64,000 nt of DNA from Phytoseiulus persimilis (taxonomy: Eukaryota > Arthropoda > Arachnida > Mesostigmata > Phytoseiidae): the NCBI GenBank assembly GCA_037576195.1, contig CM075102.1, forward strand, positions 44,884,745 to 44,948,744. The letters are read 5' to 3'. The notes under the pieces were generated by a model. The model had not been told where the DNA came from and did not search any database. It worked only from the letters and a program-made list of their open reading frames with translations. Below are positions 48,101 through 59,838 of this stretch, piece by piece (positions within the stretch are counted from its first letter, which is position 1; every line of letters begins with the position of its first letter). The translations under genes and the position numbers were made by a program.

Positions 48101-51100
48101 ACGATATCGTTTCATCGTTTGGCAAACAGAACGTAAACCGCACGCAAACGGTCCGGGAGTAATAGTTTGGAAACAAAGTGTGATGCCCACAAACAACACT
48201 GACGAAAGCCCGGCTTCCCGGCCGCTAAATTCTCCGGGATATACGAGTCGAGAATCCTGGTGCGTGGCCAGTTCTTCCCTCTCTGCATACAGTTGTACTG
48301 ATCTATTGCCAGCCACTGGGGAGGAACCCTTGGCCCTCGAATCGTCACGCCGATTGAGTTCAGGTTCTTGGAATGCGTCCACAACTGCCCCAACGACGAC
48401 GACCCTTTTTCCACCAACTCTTGTTTTGGTCGCTCCATATTCTCAGGTGGAACTTCCGCAACGGAAGTTGAAGCGGGTTTGAAGCTTACTATCCTTCCGT
48501 AGCTGACCGTATTCACCCCGTTTCCGAGTCACTCCGCGCACCTGATAGCAGTTACGACTGTGACACTGTATGACCCCGAACAGTTTCGATTTCACTCGCC
48601 GGTTCCATCAGCGCGAATTGGAAACAATCAGGTTACTCCAGACATCTGTGAGGTTATTACAGGAGTATGGCTATCCTGGACCAACTGGAGTCCTGTGGTT
48701 CAGGATGCGTCGTTCCCGAGCTGATATACTTCCGCCATGTGGACGCACGAGCCTGAATCTTTGGATATATAAAAAAAACGGCGACCGTTGCAACAATGGC
48801 GATATTTCATGAATTCGCTCCTTCTTTTGCATCTCTATTTTCGGCCGCATTCGGCCAAACTTTCGGGATTCCGCAACAATGACGTCGGATGAGCCTTTGA
48901 TGCTGTTTTCCATTAGCGATGCCCCCCTCACCGATGCGGCTTCCTAAGTCCGCTCACATCAAGGGACGGAAAATTCTCGGATTAAGCACTTTGAGTCATC
49001 TTCCTGACCGCTCGTAGGAACCGATTCTTCGAGCGACGAAACCGAAAGTCTTCATGAGGAATCGGGAAACTATTTCAGAAGTAGCCACGTTATTTCTCAA
49101 CTCCATGTTGAAATATTTGTAGAACCGTTATCAAGTTGGTTTATCTTCCAATCTTCCCTATCACGGAATTCGATGATGCACCTGAGAGTATCGAGCAATC
49201 ACTCATTCGCTCGCAGGAGCGGAATCCCGAAACTTCGATCCGACGGTCAGCGGACCTGTCTGTCTCGCGGCGGTTTTGGCAAAGGCTACTGCGAAGCGAG
49301 CCGATTTTTCTAAAACCGTTGCCTTAACTAGTTTATTGCAAGCCTGGCGGGTTTCGGTGCGCCGAAAGTGCTCTTGGTTGTCGATATTGGCAGCTTATCA
49401 CGCTTGTTGTTCGACCAAAACGGGGCTCTAACGCGAGTGAACAATCGCTTCGCAATCGCCGCGCACAATCTAGACTGCTTGCCACATTTGAATAATCTGC
49501 CATTACGCGGCTCAGCTTTCTCATGGCTGCTCCTTCTTCTCCGATGAAGTTTTTCCCGCTTCGATGCAGACTCAAAATATTCCCGGCTCCTCTGAACTTT
49601 GACATTTCAAGCCCTCCCCTGAACGGGAGCTTCGTGTCGGCCTTCGATGTTGACGCTTTGCTTCCAATTCCGAATTATCAAGGACTCCGTCCGGCTGCTT
49701 ATCGGTTGTGCAGCGAAACGTTCAAGAACTTCAACCTGTAGTCCACAAAAACGGGAAAGAATAACAGGGTGCCATTGCCTGGTCGGGTTGTGGTATCTGT
49801 TGTGCCAGCTGGTCGAACGGCGGCAAGTTGGAAGAGGCTCTGAGTTCCCAGGAAACAAGCGCCGACCCGCGAACCGCTATCATCGACGATTCAGTTCGCC
49901 GGCCGGTAAGTGCAAAGCATTCTGATCGTTCCGATCACTGACAATCGTACCGTTTCGCCTTGACGTACAGCATTTCGCTCGTCGAGGCATTCGTGGAGGG
50001 GGTGGGGGAGGGTTTCACTGGAAAACCTACTCCGACTCGAACATATCCCGTAGTTTATCAGCCGATCATCGGTTCGTCGTCCGGCGGCATCTTGTCGATA
50101 ACTCGACAAATCCATGAAGTTGACCATCAACGTGAGCGCCAATCGAACCATCAATTGTCTTCCCTGATATCCGTCATCTGCCTACAAATCGGTCTCCATC
50201 ACAGTTGGAACCGAGGCATAATCCATCAATCTACGGACGATCCAGCGGAACGGCCCGTCTTGGACGTATTGTTTTGGGCATCGCGTCGACACGACGTCGC
50301 GACGGCTGCAAGACAAAAGGCTGAGTATTAATAACGAAGCAGATAATACGATTCGCGGCGGTCGCGCACCTCTTAGTCCGTTTCTCTCCTCCTTGCGGAG
50401 CTCCGGCTGTCACCAGGGCTTCTCGACAAAATTTACGTCGCCTGTCTCGACCAGAACCGCGGGCAGCGTTTCCGACAACTGGATGTTGCGCTTCTACTCT
50501 TGCCGTCGTCATCGCCTTCGTTGTTCTTGTCGCTGCGGCGGCGGCTGAAGTAGTACCGTTGGAGCTGGTTTTCCAGTCATCCGGTTGGTGATCGGGTTGG
50601 TTCTTTGTCTGGCCCTCACCTTCCTCTCCGGTTACGCAACGGAATCCATCCGCGTCGCGGCTCCGACGACAAGGATGCAAAGCCCGTCCGCTTTCGCTCA
50701 GTTCCGAGGCAAGCCAACAGTGCATTCGTTGATGGCGTCCCATGCCGATTCCTATGGTTGGTGGGCAATAGTGGCATTGTCATTCGCGGAGCCGAACCGA
50801 AAGCTGAACCGACCGACAAACGGACAAACTGAAAGACAGCAACAACGGACCGGTTGGTTCAGTCATTGTGGCAGGGTGTCGACACCGCCCGTCTGTTCGG
50901 CGTGCTTGCGCACCTGACTGAGTCGATCTGGGTTATTATGGACCTGCTATGCAACGATCTGTATGGCAGTAGCGAGCACCGGTGGCAACCGAACGGGCGA
51001 CTCACCGAAAGAACAGCCAAGCATCCAAAGGCGACAAATCGGGCAGCCAAGCGAAAGATAGATTGCCAAAACTGTCAACAATCGCTTCGGCGCTGGCGTG

Positions 51101-54100
51101 CAAAGCGATCACGACTGAGACAAAAGGCTTCATTCAGTTCCTGGAAGAGGTTTTCCACCCTGCGTGGTGCATGATGATTCCGTCAAGCATGGATCCTGCG
51201 GCGATGGGGCGCCCCGAGTTCCGGCCACCAGGACAGGAGGGAGAACTCGATCTCCCGACGATCCGAGATGATCGATTTCAGATGATTCAGATTAGTGGTT
51301 TTCCCTGGGGTGAGCGTAACGGGATGGAGCGCCTCTGATCGGCTGCTGACACTCCGATTGTGCCGAAGAAAGTCCGACAAGTACTGAAGACCACGCTGAC
51401 CACACAGCCACCTCGTCGGATTGGTGGCTCGGTTATGCGGAAGTTATGTTCGGGGTGTACGACCGCTGCGCTGATCAGCCTGAATACTCCAAAGATTTCT
51501 CTCGCCTCATCCAGAACTTTCTTCCCGAAGGGGATGTTAGAGTAGGTCGACTACTTATAGACTGGTCGTCGCGCCAAACTCACAAGCGAGTGGAGCACCA
51601 AGAGGAAGTAGAGAGGAAGCCCGGAGGTCGAAAACGAATCAAGGAAGTTGTATGTGCTCTGAAAGAGAAGCGTATGAACAGCTCGACGAAACCGGCGCTT
51701 CCAACATGTGGGCGGTAGATGAAATTCGGAGAGAGGAGGCGAGGAAAAAACTTTCAGCGCTGAGAATCGTGAGAGTCAATCGAGTGGATCACCTGGAACG
51801 AGTGAAACACATGTTAGAACGAGTCCTTGACTCTTCAATGCCGAGGAAATTTTGAGCGAGAACAACTTACCTCACTGCGAGTCCGCTGGTATCGCTCGGG
51901 GAATCGAATTTCCAGCGCCCCGAGGATTGTTTTTCGAGACTCCCATGTCATGGTTACGTTACGGCTCCACGGAGGAGTTCTCCTCGAGGCCGGAGACGGA
52001 GCTGGAAAGTCACATCCGGTAGCGACGTTGAAGTCTCGAGCCAGCGGCTGTGATGAGCCAAAGAACGACGACCAAAGTTTAACGAACTAACCCGTCAACG
52101 GAGCTCCGTGAGCCGTGAAAGATTCCGTGATTCGATCGCTGCGAAAATTTGAAGACCTGTCGTTACGCATCGAGCAATCCCAAAAATCAGCGGTTCCAAT
52201 ATTAATTCGTTGACCGGGGCAAGAGAGCGGGTGCCATGGTGGAATGGTCCGAAACACAATTATACAGCCTATCGCTCGTCGGACGAACGGAGCAGCAAAC
52301 TAACTTCCTACCGATGCTTCCCAGTCGCGCAGTGCGTCCGACGATCCACCCGCTTCGACGCGAGGGGTCGGCCCCGCCAACGATTGATGACATCACACCA
52401 CACGCGCCGGCTAACCACAGCCATGCGAAGTTCGGTCATCGTCTTCCAGCGGATCGGTTCGTAGAATGACACGTGAAGGGTGGACGATTTCTCGAGGTCG
52501 ACGCGGAAGGGAGTTCCGGTTATCAGGGGGAAATTTCTTCCTTCAGTTTTCACGATCTCGGCTCGCTATACATTTTTCCCATGCACTCAATCCGCGTATG
52601 ACGGGCGGACCGCCGCGGTGGTGCTCCGATCGAGTCGTGGGAGCATGGCCCGAGTTTTGGACGAAATCGCTTTCCAACCTCCGAAATGGATTGACACACA
52701 AATTGTTATGAAACACGCAGTGAGAGCACAACGGGACGAAATAAGTCCAAGTGGTGGAATCGATGGGAAGAAAGGGACTTTGAGACAGAATAAAAAAACT
52801 AGGCCAGTTTCGAGGAACCAACGTAAAGAGTCGTTCGCCTTGGGCTCACGTGAGAAAAAGGTCGGCCCGTTTCTGTATTGTAACTTTCAGTTTTCATTCC
52901 GTTCGGCGCCGTTGCCGCTGCTGTTGTTGTTCTCCAAAGATTCGAATGCGAACGAGTAACGCTTTTCGCTCGGTTTCGCTAACATTCTGGGTTCAGATCT
53001 ACTTTTTCTCCTTTTGACGCGGGCAGAGGTGGAAAGGTGACTTGAGCGCTTAGGAAACTGGTGTAGTCGAGCGTTGCCGTCCGTGAAGGAGCACGAGGCG
53101 TTACCTTAGTTTTACTTTTTTTTTTTTTTTAACTTTTCCCCCCTCGAGGTCTATATCCCTGTCCAAGGATCGATGCTGCTTACACCACGCGGCGATCAAC
53201 GAGCTGAACCGGGCGGCAACGGTCGGCATCTGATGGCGTTCAACGAGCTGAGTGAGCCGTGGGCTGGGTGTCGTGTGATAGTTACGGTAATTCGATAGTT
53301 TTCTTTTTCCCGTTCGTGTCTCGCTCGAGCTGTTTGCTCACTATTTCATCAAATCGAGAAACCGATCCTGGCTCGACCCATCGATTCCCCCGCGAGCAAC
53401 CGCAGGGGCGGCTGCAATCAGCCATCGAAGCATAGCTCGGCATGAAAACGAATTTCGCAGCAGCGATTTGTTCAGGGATGACATGGATTAGCAGGAGCAG
53501 CCTGAGTAGCTCCAATGGCCGGTAGCTGTAAATTTTGAGCGGATTGTTCCACTTCGCTCGGTTGCCCAATGTTGGTGCTCTGTGGAAGTCTCAGTCGCCG
53601 ATGCGTTTTGCCGGAATACTCTCCAACTGGAACTGCGTAGTAACTGGTTGTACCATCGGAGCTCAGTCGCAGCAACCCAGCCATCCAAACGATCGACCAA
53701 CTGACCGACTTAATGAGGTTACAAAATCACATCACAATGATGTCGAAGGCGAAAAAGCAAAAAAGAAGCTGGAAAAAAATGAGCTTCCCGGATCTGGCGT
53801 TCTCTCATATTCTTTTGTATATCAAGAATTGTTTTAGACGCTCCCAAAAAATAGTGAGCGACATTCTCGCACAAAAGAGAAAGCACGACGATCATAGACA
53901 CCACTGCCTGGCAACCGGATTGCCTGTTTCAACATCGAAGTCGGGAAGAGCGTTGCAACAATTCGCTCTTTTTGGGATCAGCTTGGATAGTGCGTCAGAT
54001 GTCGCCGTCGAAGCCGGTGACGGCATGCCGCTATTTTAACTACTACGAAAACTCAAACCGGTACTGGTGCAATCGCTTCCACCGTTTCCAACGAATCAGT

Positions 54101-54911
54101 TGCCAAAGCGACGATCAGAAACGTGTAGAAACTGCTGCCAAAAGCACTCGATTCAGCGTTGCCATCGCTGCAAGTAGTTTGCGGGACCGATACTGCCGCT
54201 CGTGGTGGCTTGATTATGAGCTGTACTGCAGCCGATACCAATTGTTCCACTTCCGCTACAGCTTGAAACGAAAACAGAAGCAGGAGAGGCACCGAAGAAG
54301 CAACAGCGGTTCCAGTAGAACTGTTCAACTCCACCCTCGAACGAGAGATGAAACTCGGAATTCACGACCCGGGGAATTTCGGAGCTTTCAGGGAGAACAG
54401 CGCAATTATATTCCGTCGCAAAAGTGAACTTTTTCCTTGAGACTTCTGTGTGCTCCCCGCCACTGAGTTCATAAAGGTTGAGCCTTCTGAATTTGAAATA
54501 TTTGACTTATTCCATGGCGATTTGTGTTTTCGGAATCCTAGCAACCGAGATCCGTCGACAAACTGAAAGAAAAAAAAACGAAAGTCGGTACCGCTTGCCG
54601 GATCCGTTACCCTGAAACGCGAAACACATGTTGAAGATTGTTGGCGTCTTCTTATGTCGGCTCGCTTCTTCTCCGCTGCCATCGTTCGTGTGTCCACATG
54701 AGCTCTGTTGCGAATGGAAAGCACGCTTATCAATCCAAAGCGAGAGTGCTCCGCTCCTCGTATCAGAAGTAATTGTAACACCATTCCATCGAGGGTCGAG
54801 TCGATCGCGAGCCTGCCTGTCCTTCTGGGGGAGGAGGAGGATCGCACGATGTTGTCAGCTGAGGACTTCAACACTTGACCATGTTGACTCCCGTTCGAGA
54901 TCATCCAACAT
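42175..54911. other. No firm gene; simple-sequence patches
   Basis: No conserved domain is visible in this 12.7 kb. Two stretches, about 47850-48010 and 50780-51060, are crowded with CGGA/CCGA-type words and look like cryptic simple sequence. CAG/CGG-type triplets near 47700-47755 produce an Ala-rich shadow frame. A poly-T run lies at 53116-53130. Frames in 48039-48516 are open on both strands and include a fair acceptor near 48290 (CTCTCTGCATACAG), but I could not pick a strand. Confidence 0.3.
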
Positions 54912-55160
54912 ATGGCAGAGGTCAATTGTTCTCTTGCTGAGATCGTTGTCGATAGAGTTAATGTCTGGTTTGGAGGCGATATTCGTCATGAAAACGACGA
55001 TTATCCGGTGCGATACACGCGGCCATTTTCGTTTTTCTCATCGAGCGAATGCGACTGTGGTCGAGCTCGATCGGACGAGGGCCCCTCATCCCCTGACTTC
55101 TTCGCCGCCGTCGTCGGAACATGGAGAGTGAAACATTGTGATGGCCATCGGACGAATTGA
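54912..55160 (+). CDS. Candidate small ORF, 82 residues
   Basis: The ATG-initiated frame reads plausibly as protein (MAEVNCSLAEIVVDRVNVWF, then DIRHENDDYPVRYTRPFSFF). It ends at TGA and has no recognisable domain, signal peptide or membrane segment. The start context is only fair (G at +4). The length is within chance expectation for this window. Confidence 0.2.
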   Translation: MAEVNCSLAEIVVDRVNVWFGGDIRHENDDYPVRYTRPFSFFSSSECDCGRARSDEGPSSPDFFAAVVGTWRVKHCDGHRTN

Positions 55161-56160
55161 TCGAGACAGGCGTCTCGGCTACCCATCGAGAGAAGTCCAG
55201 CTATTTATATAAATGTGGGTAAATGTGCCCGGGGTGGGATGACGCTCCGCTGTCGTCTGATGCCTGTCTGGTGCTCCGCCGACTCGCCCGTCTAGCGAGC
55301 AGCCCGCGCGAGGAGAGACTTGTACATAGAAGGGGAGGCCACACTGAATGTTGTGTGCGTTTGAGTGTGGCGTATTCGCGAGAGTATTTTTAGAAGGAAC
55401 GAGATCGTTGATCAAGCCCAAAACAGCGTCAAGCAATAAACGCAACTTAAGAACCAGAGCCGTTCGCTCTCTCGTCGGCTCAATGATCATGGAAACTGCA
55501 GACGGTTGCCGCATTGGTTTCTCTATTCCAGTGCCCGATGTCCTCTCTGCTGGCACCAATCGTCCGGGGGTAAGTCCCCGCAAGCGCAGAAACGACGGGG
55601 CTGCTCTGCGTGAAAAATGTGGAGAGATGGCGGAACCCGCGAAGGCTCACACAGAGTGCGGGTTTGCGCTCGTGCGACCTTTGAGAAAGCGCAGAGCCTC
55701 GCGATAAAAACGATTAGGGCCCGCAAACTCAGCTTTAACTGGCAGTGAAGAACACCGCGTCGTTACGCCGGATAATTAGTTTACATTCGCACTGGCCCTC
55801 CACAGGCTCGGGCAGCGGGTCATAACAGCATACATGGTACAGCATTCGGAGCATGGAGTCGACACGGTGTCGGTTTATTCAGACTGCTCAGGTCGGTCCT
55901 GGGTCTCAGGAAGTGGTCTTGAATTGGCAGACTCTGTCGACAACTTCGTCGCTCTCCAGTCGCTCATCCCGTTGATTGGGCAGCGTTCGGTATCGGCTCA
56001 AACTTGCAGAATAACGGTTCACAGATGGCTGGCCCATATTGTTCAATTGAGCTCGAATACCCCTATGAGGCGGAACGGGGCTGTTCTCTGGGAGATCTCC
56101 GAGGCGAGCAAAATCGAAACAAAAATCTCAAACTCTGTAATTGGGGGAATTTTTTTTCAG

Positions 56161-56315
56161 AAGACCGGCGGCTGGATGCAGTGCGTGCCGATGGGAGGGG
56201 GACGAAAATCATAAAAGCTAGCGCCGGTTGGGAGGATCTTAAGAGCCGCGAGGGATCCGATGATGAGAAGCAGATATTGCTTTACTATGTTATATCCATC
56301 TATGTAGAACTATAG
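56161..56315 (+). CDS. Candidate terminal exon, 51 codons
   Basis: An acceptor with an eight-base T tract (GGAATTTTTTTTCAG ending at 56160) opens a frame that reads DRRLDAVRADGRGTKIIKAS and continues through KSREGSDDEKQILLYYVISI to TAG at 56313-56315. It has a charged, helical-looking N-terminal part and a hydrophobic end. An open plus-strand frame at 55834-56160 could supply the previous exon, but no matching donor stands out. The product is unknown. Confidence 0.22.
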
Positions 56316-56720
56316 GCGAGCCGTGATATTAACCAAGCCAGACCATAACTCGACACCGAGATGGGAGCGAACGACGGCGACGTCACGGTCCTGTACGGGC
56401 CGCCAAGTGACACAGGATATCAATCCTGAGAACCAGAATGTGGGGAATTTCAAAACACCTGTGATGGAAAGTTTCCAAAAAGTAACACTTGAACACCGGA
56501 CGGATCTAATCTCGTACGCCGTTCGAGGAATTGCACGCAGCGAGAGCTTTTTGTGACGACTTTCCACGTCGCTTCCGTGGAGCGAGTCCACAAGTTCTAA
56601 TTGGTTGAGTTGTTGTTCTTCTTCCCCTCACGGAACCTGGACACGATAACGAAGATCCGAGACGGACGCACCGAAAGTAAAAACAAATAACGTTTGCATA
56701 CTGGTGAAATTCAAGAAAAA

Positions 56721-56945
56721 ATGTCACGCTTCGATTGTTTTGGCATTCGGCAGCAACTGCTCAACAACGCTGATATAAAACTTCAGCCTGAGATCGTAGT
56801 GGAATTGCTGCTCAACGGCAAGTGGGACTGTTACAGTCGAACTGTTTCTAGAGCAATCAGTATGGGGAATGATTTTTTCCCTCCGCTGATGACCTTAGCT
56901 TCGTTGATTCCAGCTGCTGAGAAGAGAGCCGTGACTCATTTATGA
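56721..56945 (+). CDS. Candidate small ORF, 74 residues
   Basis: The frame starts at an ATG in good context (AAAAAATG, A at -3) and encodes 74 residues with low Arg and Ser and an amphipathic pattern (MSRFDCFGIRQQLLNNADIK, PEIVVELLLNGKWDCYSR). It has no domain I recognise and no export signal. It lies 1.5 kb upstream of the TIS11 promoter on the same strand. It is not the missing TIS11 N terminus, because it lacks the family's Phe/Asp-rich start. It could be a micro-gene or chance. Confidence 0.27.
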   Translation: MSRFDCFGIRQQLLNNADIKLQPEIVVELLLNGKWDCYSRTVSRAISMGNDFFPPLMTLASLIPAAEKRAVTHL

Positions 56946-58202
56946 TTCGTTTGTAGCGATGCAAATCGTGAAGCGTCAAGCTCCAAACCGATGGCTCCGC
57001 GTTCCTCTTTCGACACGATGTCGCATCCGTATCTGTGCGATCCCGATCGGTGCGGCCGACCGAGATTGACGCGGCGTCTTTCCCGGATCGGGTCAACTTC
57101 GACGAGACAAAGTTATCGGAACCGTAGGAATTTTCAGGAGTGGATCAGCTGCGATTCCTGAGTCCAGTTTCCATTCAACTTGAACATAAAGGGCCCAGGG
57201 ATCAACTCGGACCTCGACTCATTCGCCAGCAAACTCCCCGGACCGATCAGCTCGCGGGCGACGGAACCACCTGATAAGACAGTGGAATTTTCGTCAGGCA
57301 ATATGGAGAGATGGTTCGAATAAATCTTTCTAATGCCGCAATTATCGATATTGAGCCTTAACGTAATGCCGGAATGGCTCACCCCACCGCACAGCTCCAA
57401 CACGTGATCAGCATTCTTGCGTTTTCCCGTTCTTTCCTCCCGGCCGCCTTAGGGGAGCGCACTTGGCTCCCAATCAGGAAACGATCCTTCCGAGTTTCAG
57501 GATTCGAAAATCCCGGTTCAAATATCATCGGTCAGGCTTCGGTGCCCTTCAAGCAGCACCCGAGACATAGGAAAGAGCGTCCGCCGCACATATCTTCGAT
57601 GTTTTCACCGTTGTGATGATTCGTAAACGCATGACACGTTTCGGAGTGGCAATCAAAACTGATATCATGAAGCACTTGAAATTCTCGAATTTATCGCTTC
57701 TCAAGCGTCTCCATGCACAGATGACCCGAATCGGAACGATGAGCGGATTCTTGGAATATGTAAGCCCTCAAACATCTTAATTGTTTCAGTAATCAGACCA
57801 GCGGAGCTGCTTGCTCTCCGCGACAGCGAGATACAGGACATCTTTGCCACGTGAAGCGATCGAATCGAAGCTGGATACCCGAATCCAGCTTCCATTGACC
57901 AGGCTTCAATCCAAGGAACCCGTGATGTGGAAACACCGCCACAGGATCGTCTTTTGAGCATGTCCGCCATCCTGAATCCATGACGGGCACCGTAGGCTTC
58001 GAACTCTCGCCACAGATGGCGCGCCGTTTGATCTCCCCCTCTGACGCCAGACGGCGCGCTTGGCAACTGTTTCACTTTCCTGTGGCAAAGGCACACGTGC
58101 TTTTACTGCGAGCCCGCGTTGGATGCGATGTCTTTCTCTACCAACTGTCGGCGGGTTGCACTCTTGGTCAAGGATTGACCAGGCTAAAATCTACACTTTA
58201 TT
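56946..58202. other. TIS11 upstream region, no gene seen
   Basis: Open frames in this stretch (minus 57134-57403 and 57701-58096) have no supporting features. A palindromic E-box CACGTG lies close to 58093-58099, about 110 bases before the TATA box. I looked for a serum-response or CRE-like cluster, as in mammalian ZFP36 promoters, and did not see one. Confidence 0.35.
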
Positions 58203-58233
58203 TATTTAAGTACCCCGTAGGGTAGCTGTCAGG
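58203..58233 (+). promoter_or_regulatory. TIS11 core promoter (TATA and initiator)
   Basis: TATTTAAG begins at 58203, and a TCAGG initiator-like sequence puts A+1 at 58231. The 28-base spacing is what TATA promoters use. A TATA box suits an inducible immediate-early-type gene, which is how TIS11/ZFP36 members behave in other animals. The start site is predicted, not shown. Confidence 0.45.
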
Positions 58234-58358
58234 AAGTTGCGAAGAACGTCGTTCAAGTCGTTCTCTCAACTCAAGCAAACCTCGTACTCGACGGCGTCAG
58301 CCACGACGCGTTCCACAACGTGCAAATTACCTTACAAAACGTGAAACCCTCGTCCTGA
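58231..58358 (+). other. Predicted TIS11 first exon (5' UTR)
   Basis: It runs from the predicted start site to a good donor (CTGA|GTGAGT, GT at 58359-58360). The intron (58359-58516, 158 bp) has a T-rich tract and ends TTGTGCAG. The exon contains no in-frame ATG, although the frame that continues into the zinc-finger exon is open right through it. Confidence 0.42.
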
Positions 58359-58563
58359 GTGAGTAGTGCGCTTCCCGGAGGAATTATCGGAATTGTGCGC
58401 TGAACCAGTGGATAAGCAGTGGATGTGCGCTACGAAGTGAAACCGTTGCAGGACTAGTCAGCTGGCCCTCTATCTTCTTTGTTTGTTTTGAAACTGTGGT
58501 GCTGTTTGTTGTGCAGAAGGTGAACGGAACTCTGTCTTGTTGAAGCTCTCAGGAACGGGAGCC

Positions 58564-59049
58564 ATGACTGTGCAACGATATCTTCAAATTCAGCAGGGCC
58601 AACAGAACGGCATGAACAATTCGAACGGTCAACAGCAATCATCGCATCGTAAGCTCGACAGGTCGCTGTCAGAGCCGAAGAGCCCGAAAGGCCAGAATCA
58701 GAGCACGAACTCGTCGCGCTACAAGACCGAGTTGTGCCGTCCTTTCGAGGAGAGCGGCGTTTGCAAGTACGGCGACAAATGTCAGTTCGCTCACGGCTTC
58801 CAGGAGCTTCGAACTCTGACGCGTCACCCGAAATACAAGACCGAGCTGTGCTGTACTTTCCACACGACGGGATTGTGTCCGTACGGATCACGCTGTCACT
58901 TCATTCACAATCCGGAGGAAAATCGTGCGAAAATCATGCCGTCGCTGCCGATGCCACAGCCGATGAACCATCATAATCATCATCACCACCATCATCATCA
59001 GCAGCAGCAGCCGCCGCCGCACCATCATCACCATCACCCCCATCAACAG

Positions 59050-59081
<32 letters not shown>

Positions 59082-59838
59082 ACAACAACAGCTGCAGCAG
59101 CAACACCATCATCAGCAACAGCATGTGAAAGTGATGCACGGCATGTGCCATCCCAACAACCAAGGTGGGCATCAAAACACTCTGAGGTCGCTTTCGATCG
59201 GCAGCAGCGTTTCCGTCGGATCGTCATCGTCCACCGGAGAACTTTCCCCGTCCTCGTCTCCGGGCATGTTCGACGATCCGTTCGCTCCTGCTGGTTTTTA
59301 CGGCGCCGTCGCTTCGAACGGCGTCAGTCCGACGTCCTCCCGTGGCGGAAGCGTTGCCGCAGCTGCAGCCGCTGCCGCCGGAGTCGCACTCCCTCATGCG
59401 TTTTCTGCCTTCGGATCGGATTTCGAAATGTCAGCGCTGGCTGCGGCGTTCAGTGCCGCCGAAAGCAAGCACCGAGGTCTGAACTTGAAGAGCGTCGCGT
59501 CCGTGTCCGCACCCGGCACGCCTCCTTTCGGATCTCAGCTCAATCTACTGAGTACCTCTTCGTCCAGTTCGTCGTGCGGGCCGTGGGGATCTCCATCTTC
59601 GTCGTCGTCATCGTCTTCGCAAGACATGTTCCAATTTCCCGCAGGCGAACTTCACTGCAGCCCAGTGAACCCTGGCCAGCTGTACGCGGACTCGGCCGCG
59701 ACTCAGTCTAGTCCCGTGGACTCGCTCTCGTTCGAATTCGACGCCATCGCTCTGGGCACTCCGCGCGCCAGAGCCAACGCTAATTCGCCGACTCAGACCC
59801 GTCTCCCCATTTTCAACCAGCTCGCCCACTCCGACTGA
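58564..59838 (+). CDS. Tis11: TIS11/tristetraprolin-family CCCH zinc-finger mRNA-decay factor
   Basis: The 424-residue protein should bind AU-rich elements (core UAUUUAU) in 3' UTRs in the cytoplasm and recruit the CCR4-NOT deadenylase. Two CCCH fingers fit C-x8-C-x5-C-x3-H: C58/C67/C73/H77 and C96/C105/C111/H115, joined by the usual 18-residue linker and each led by (R/K)YKTELC. A SLSEP motif at residues 34-38 matches the family's phospho-site region. Residues 135-187 are a His/Gln-rich run with a PPP break; Ala, Ser and Gly/Ser-rich stretches follow. The end, [12 protein letters not shown] (413-424), is the conserved CNOT1-binding motif, so the C terminus is complete. Residue 97 is Cys where relatives have Arg or His, and 109 is Ser where Pro is usual. 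I chose ATG 58564 (G at -3). The frame is open upstream to the acceptor, and the residues there ([11 protein letters not shown]) recall the exon-2 start of vertebrate ZFP36L1. An alternative first coding exon could therefore add an N terminus. The identity is certain. Confidence 0.97.
58966..59124 (+). repeat. CAT/CAG trinucleotide tract inside TIS11
   Basis: Imperfect CAT, CAC, CAG and CAA codons encode alternating His and Gln runs (up to about 12 Gln). Synonymous mixing of CAG with CAA and CAT with CAC suggests the protein run is kept, or is old, rather than a fresh slippage product. It is likely length-polymorphic. The antisense strand reads as a poly-Leu/Met frame that is an artefact. Confidence 0.9.

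Noticed and set aside
58198-58207. TTATTTATTT as an AU-rich element (UUAUUUAUU)
   Set aside because: It lies upstream of the gene and is better explained as part of the TATA box, 28 bases before an initiator-like sequence.
58888-59175. Antisense frame with long poly-Leu/Met stretches
   Set aside because: It is the reverse reading of the CAT/CAG tract that encodes His/Gln runs in TIS11; the hydrophobicity is an artefact.
59145-59711. 188-codon plus-strand frame overlapping the TIS11 3' half
   Set aside because: It is a shifted shadow of the certain TIS11 frame, Arg-rich with no motif.
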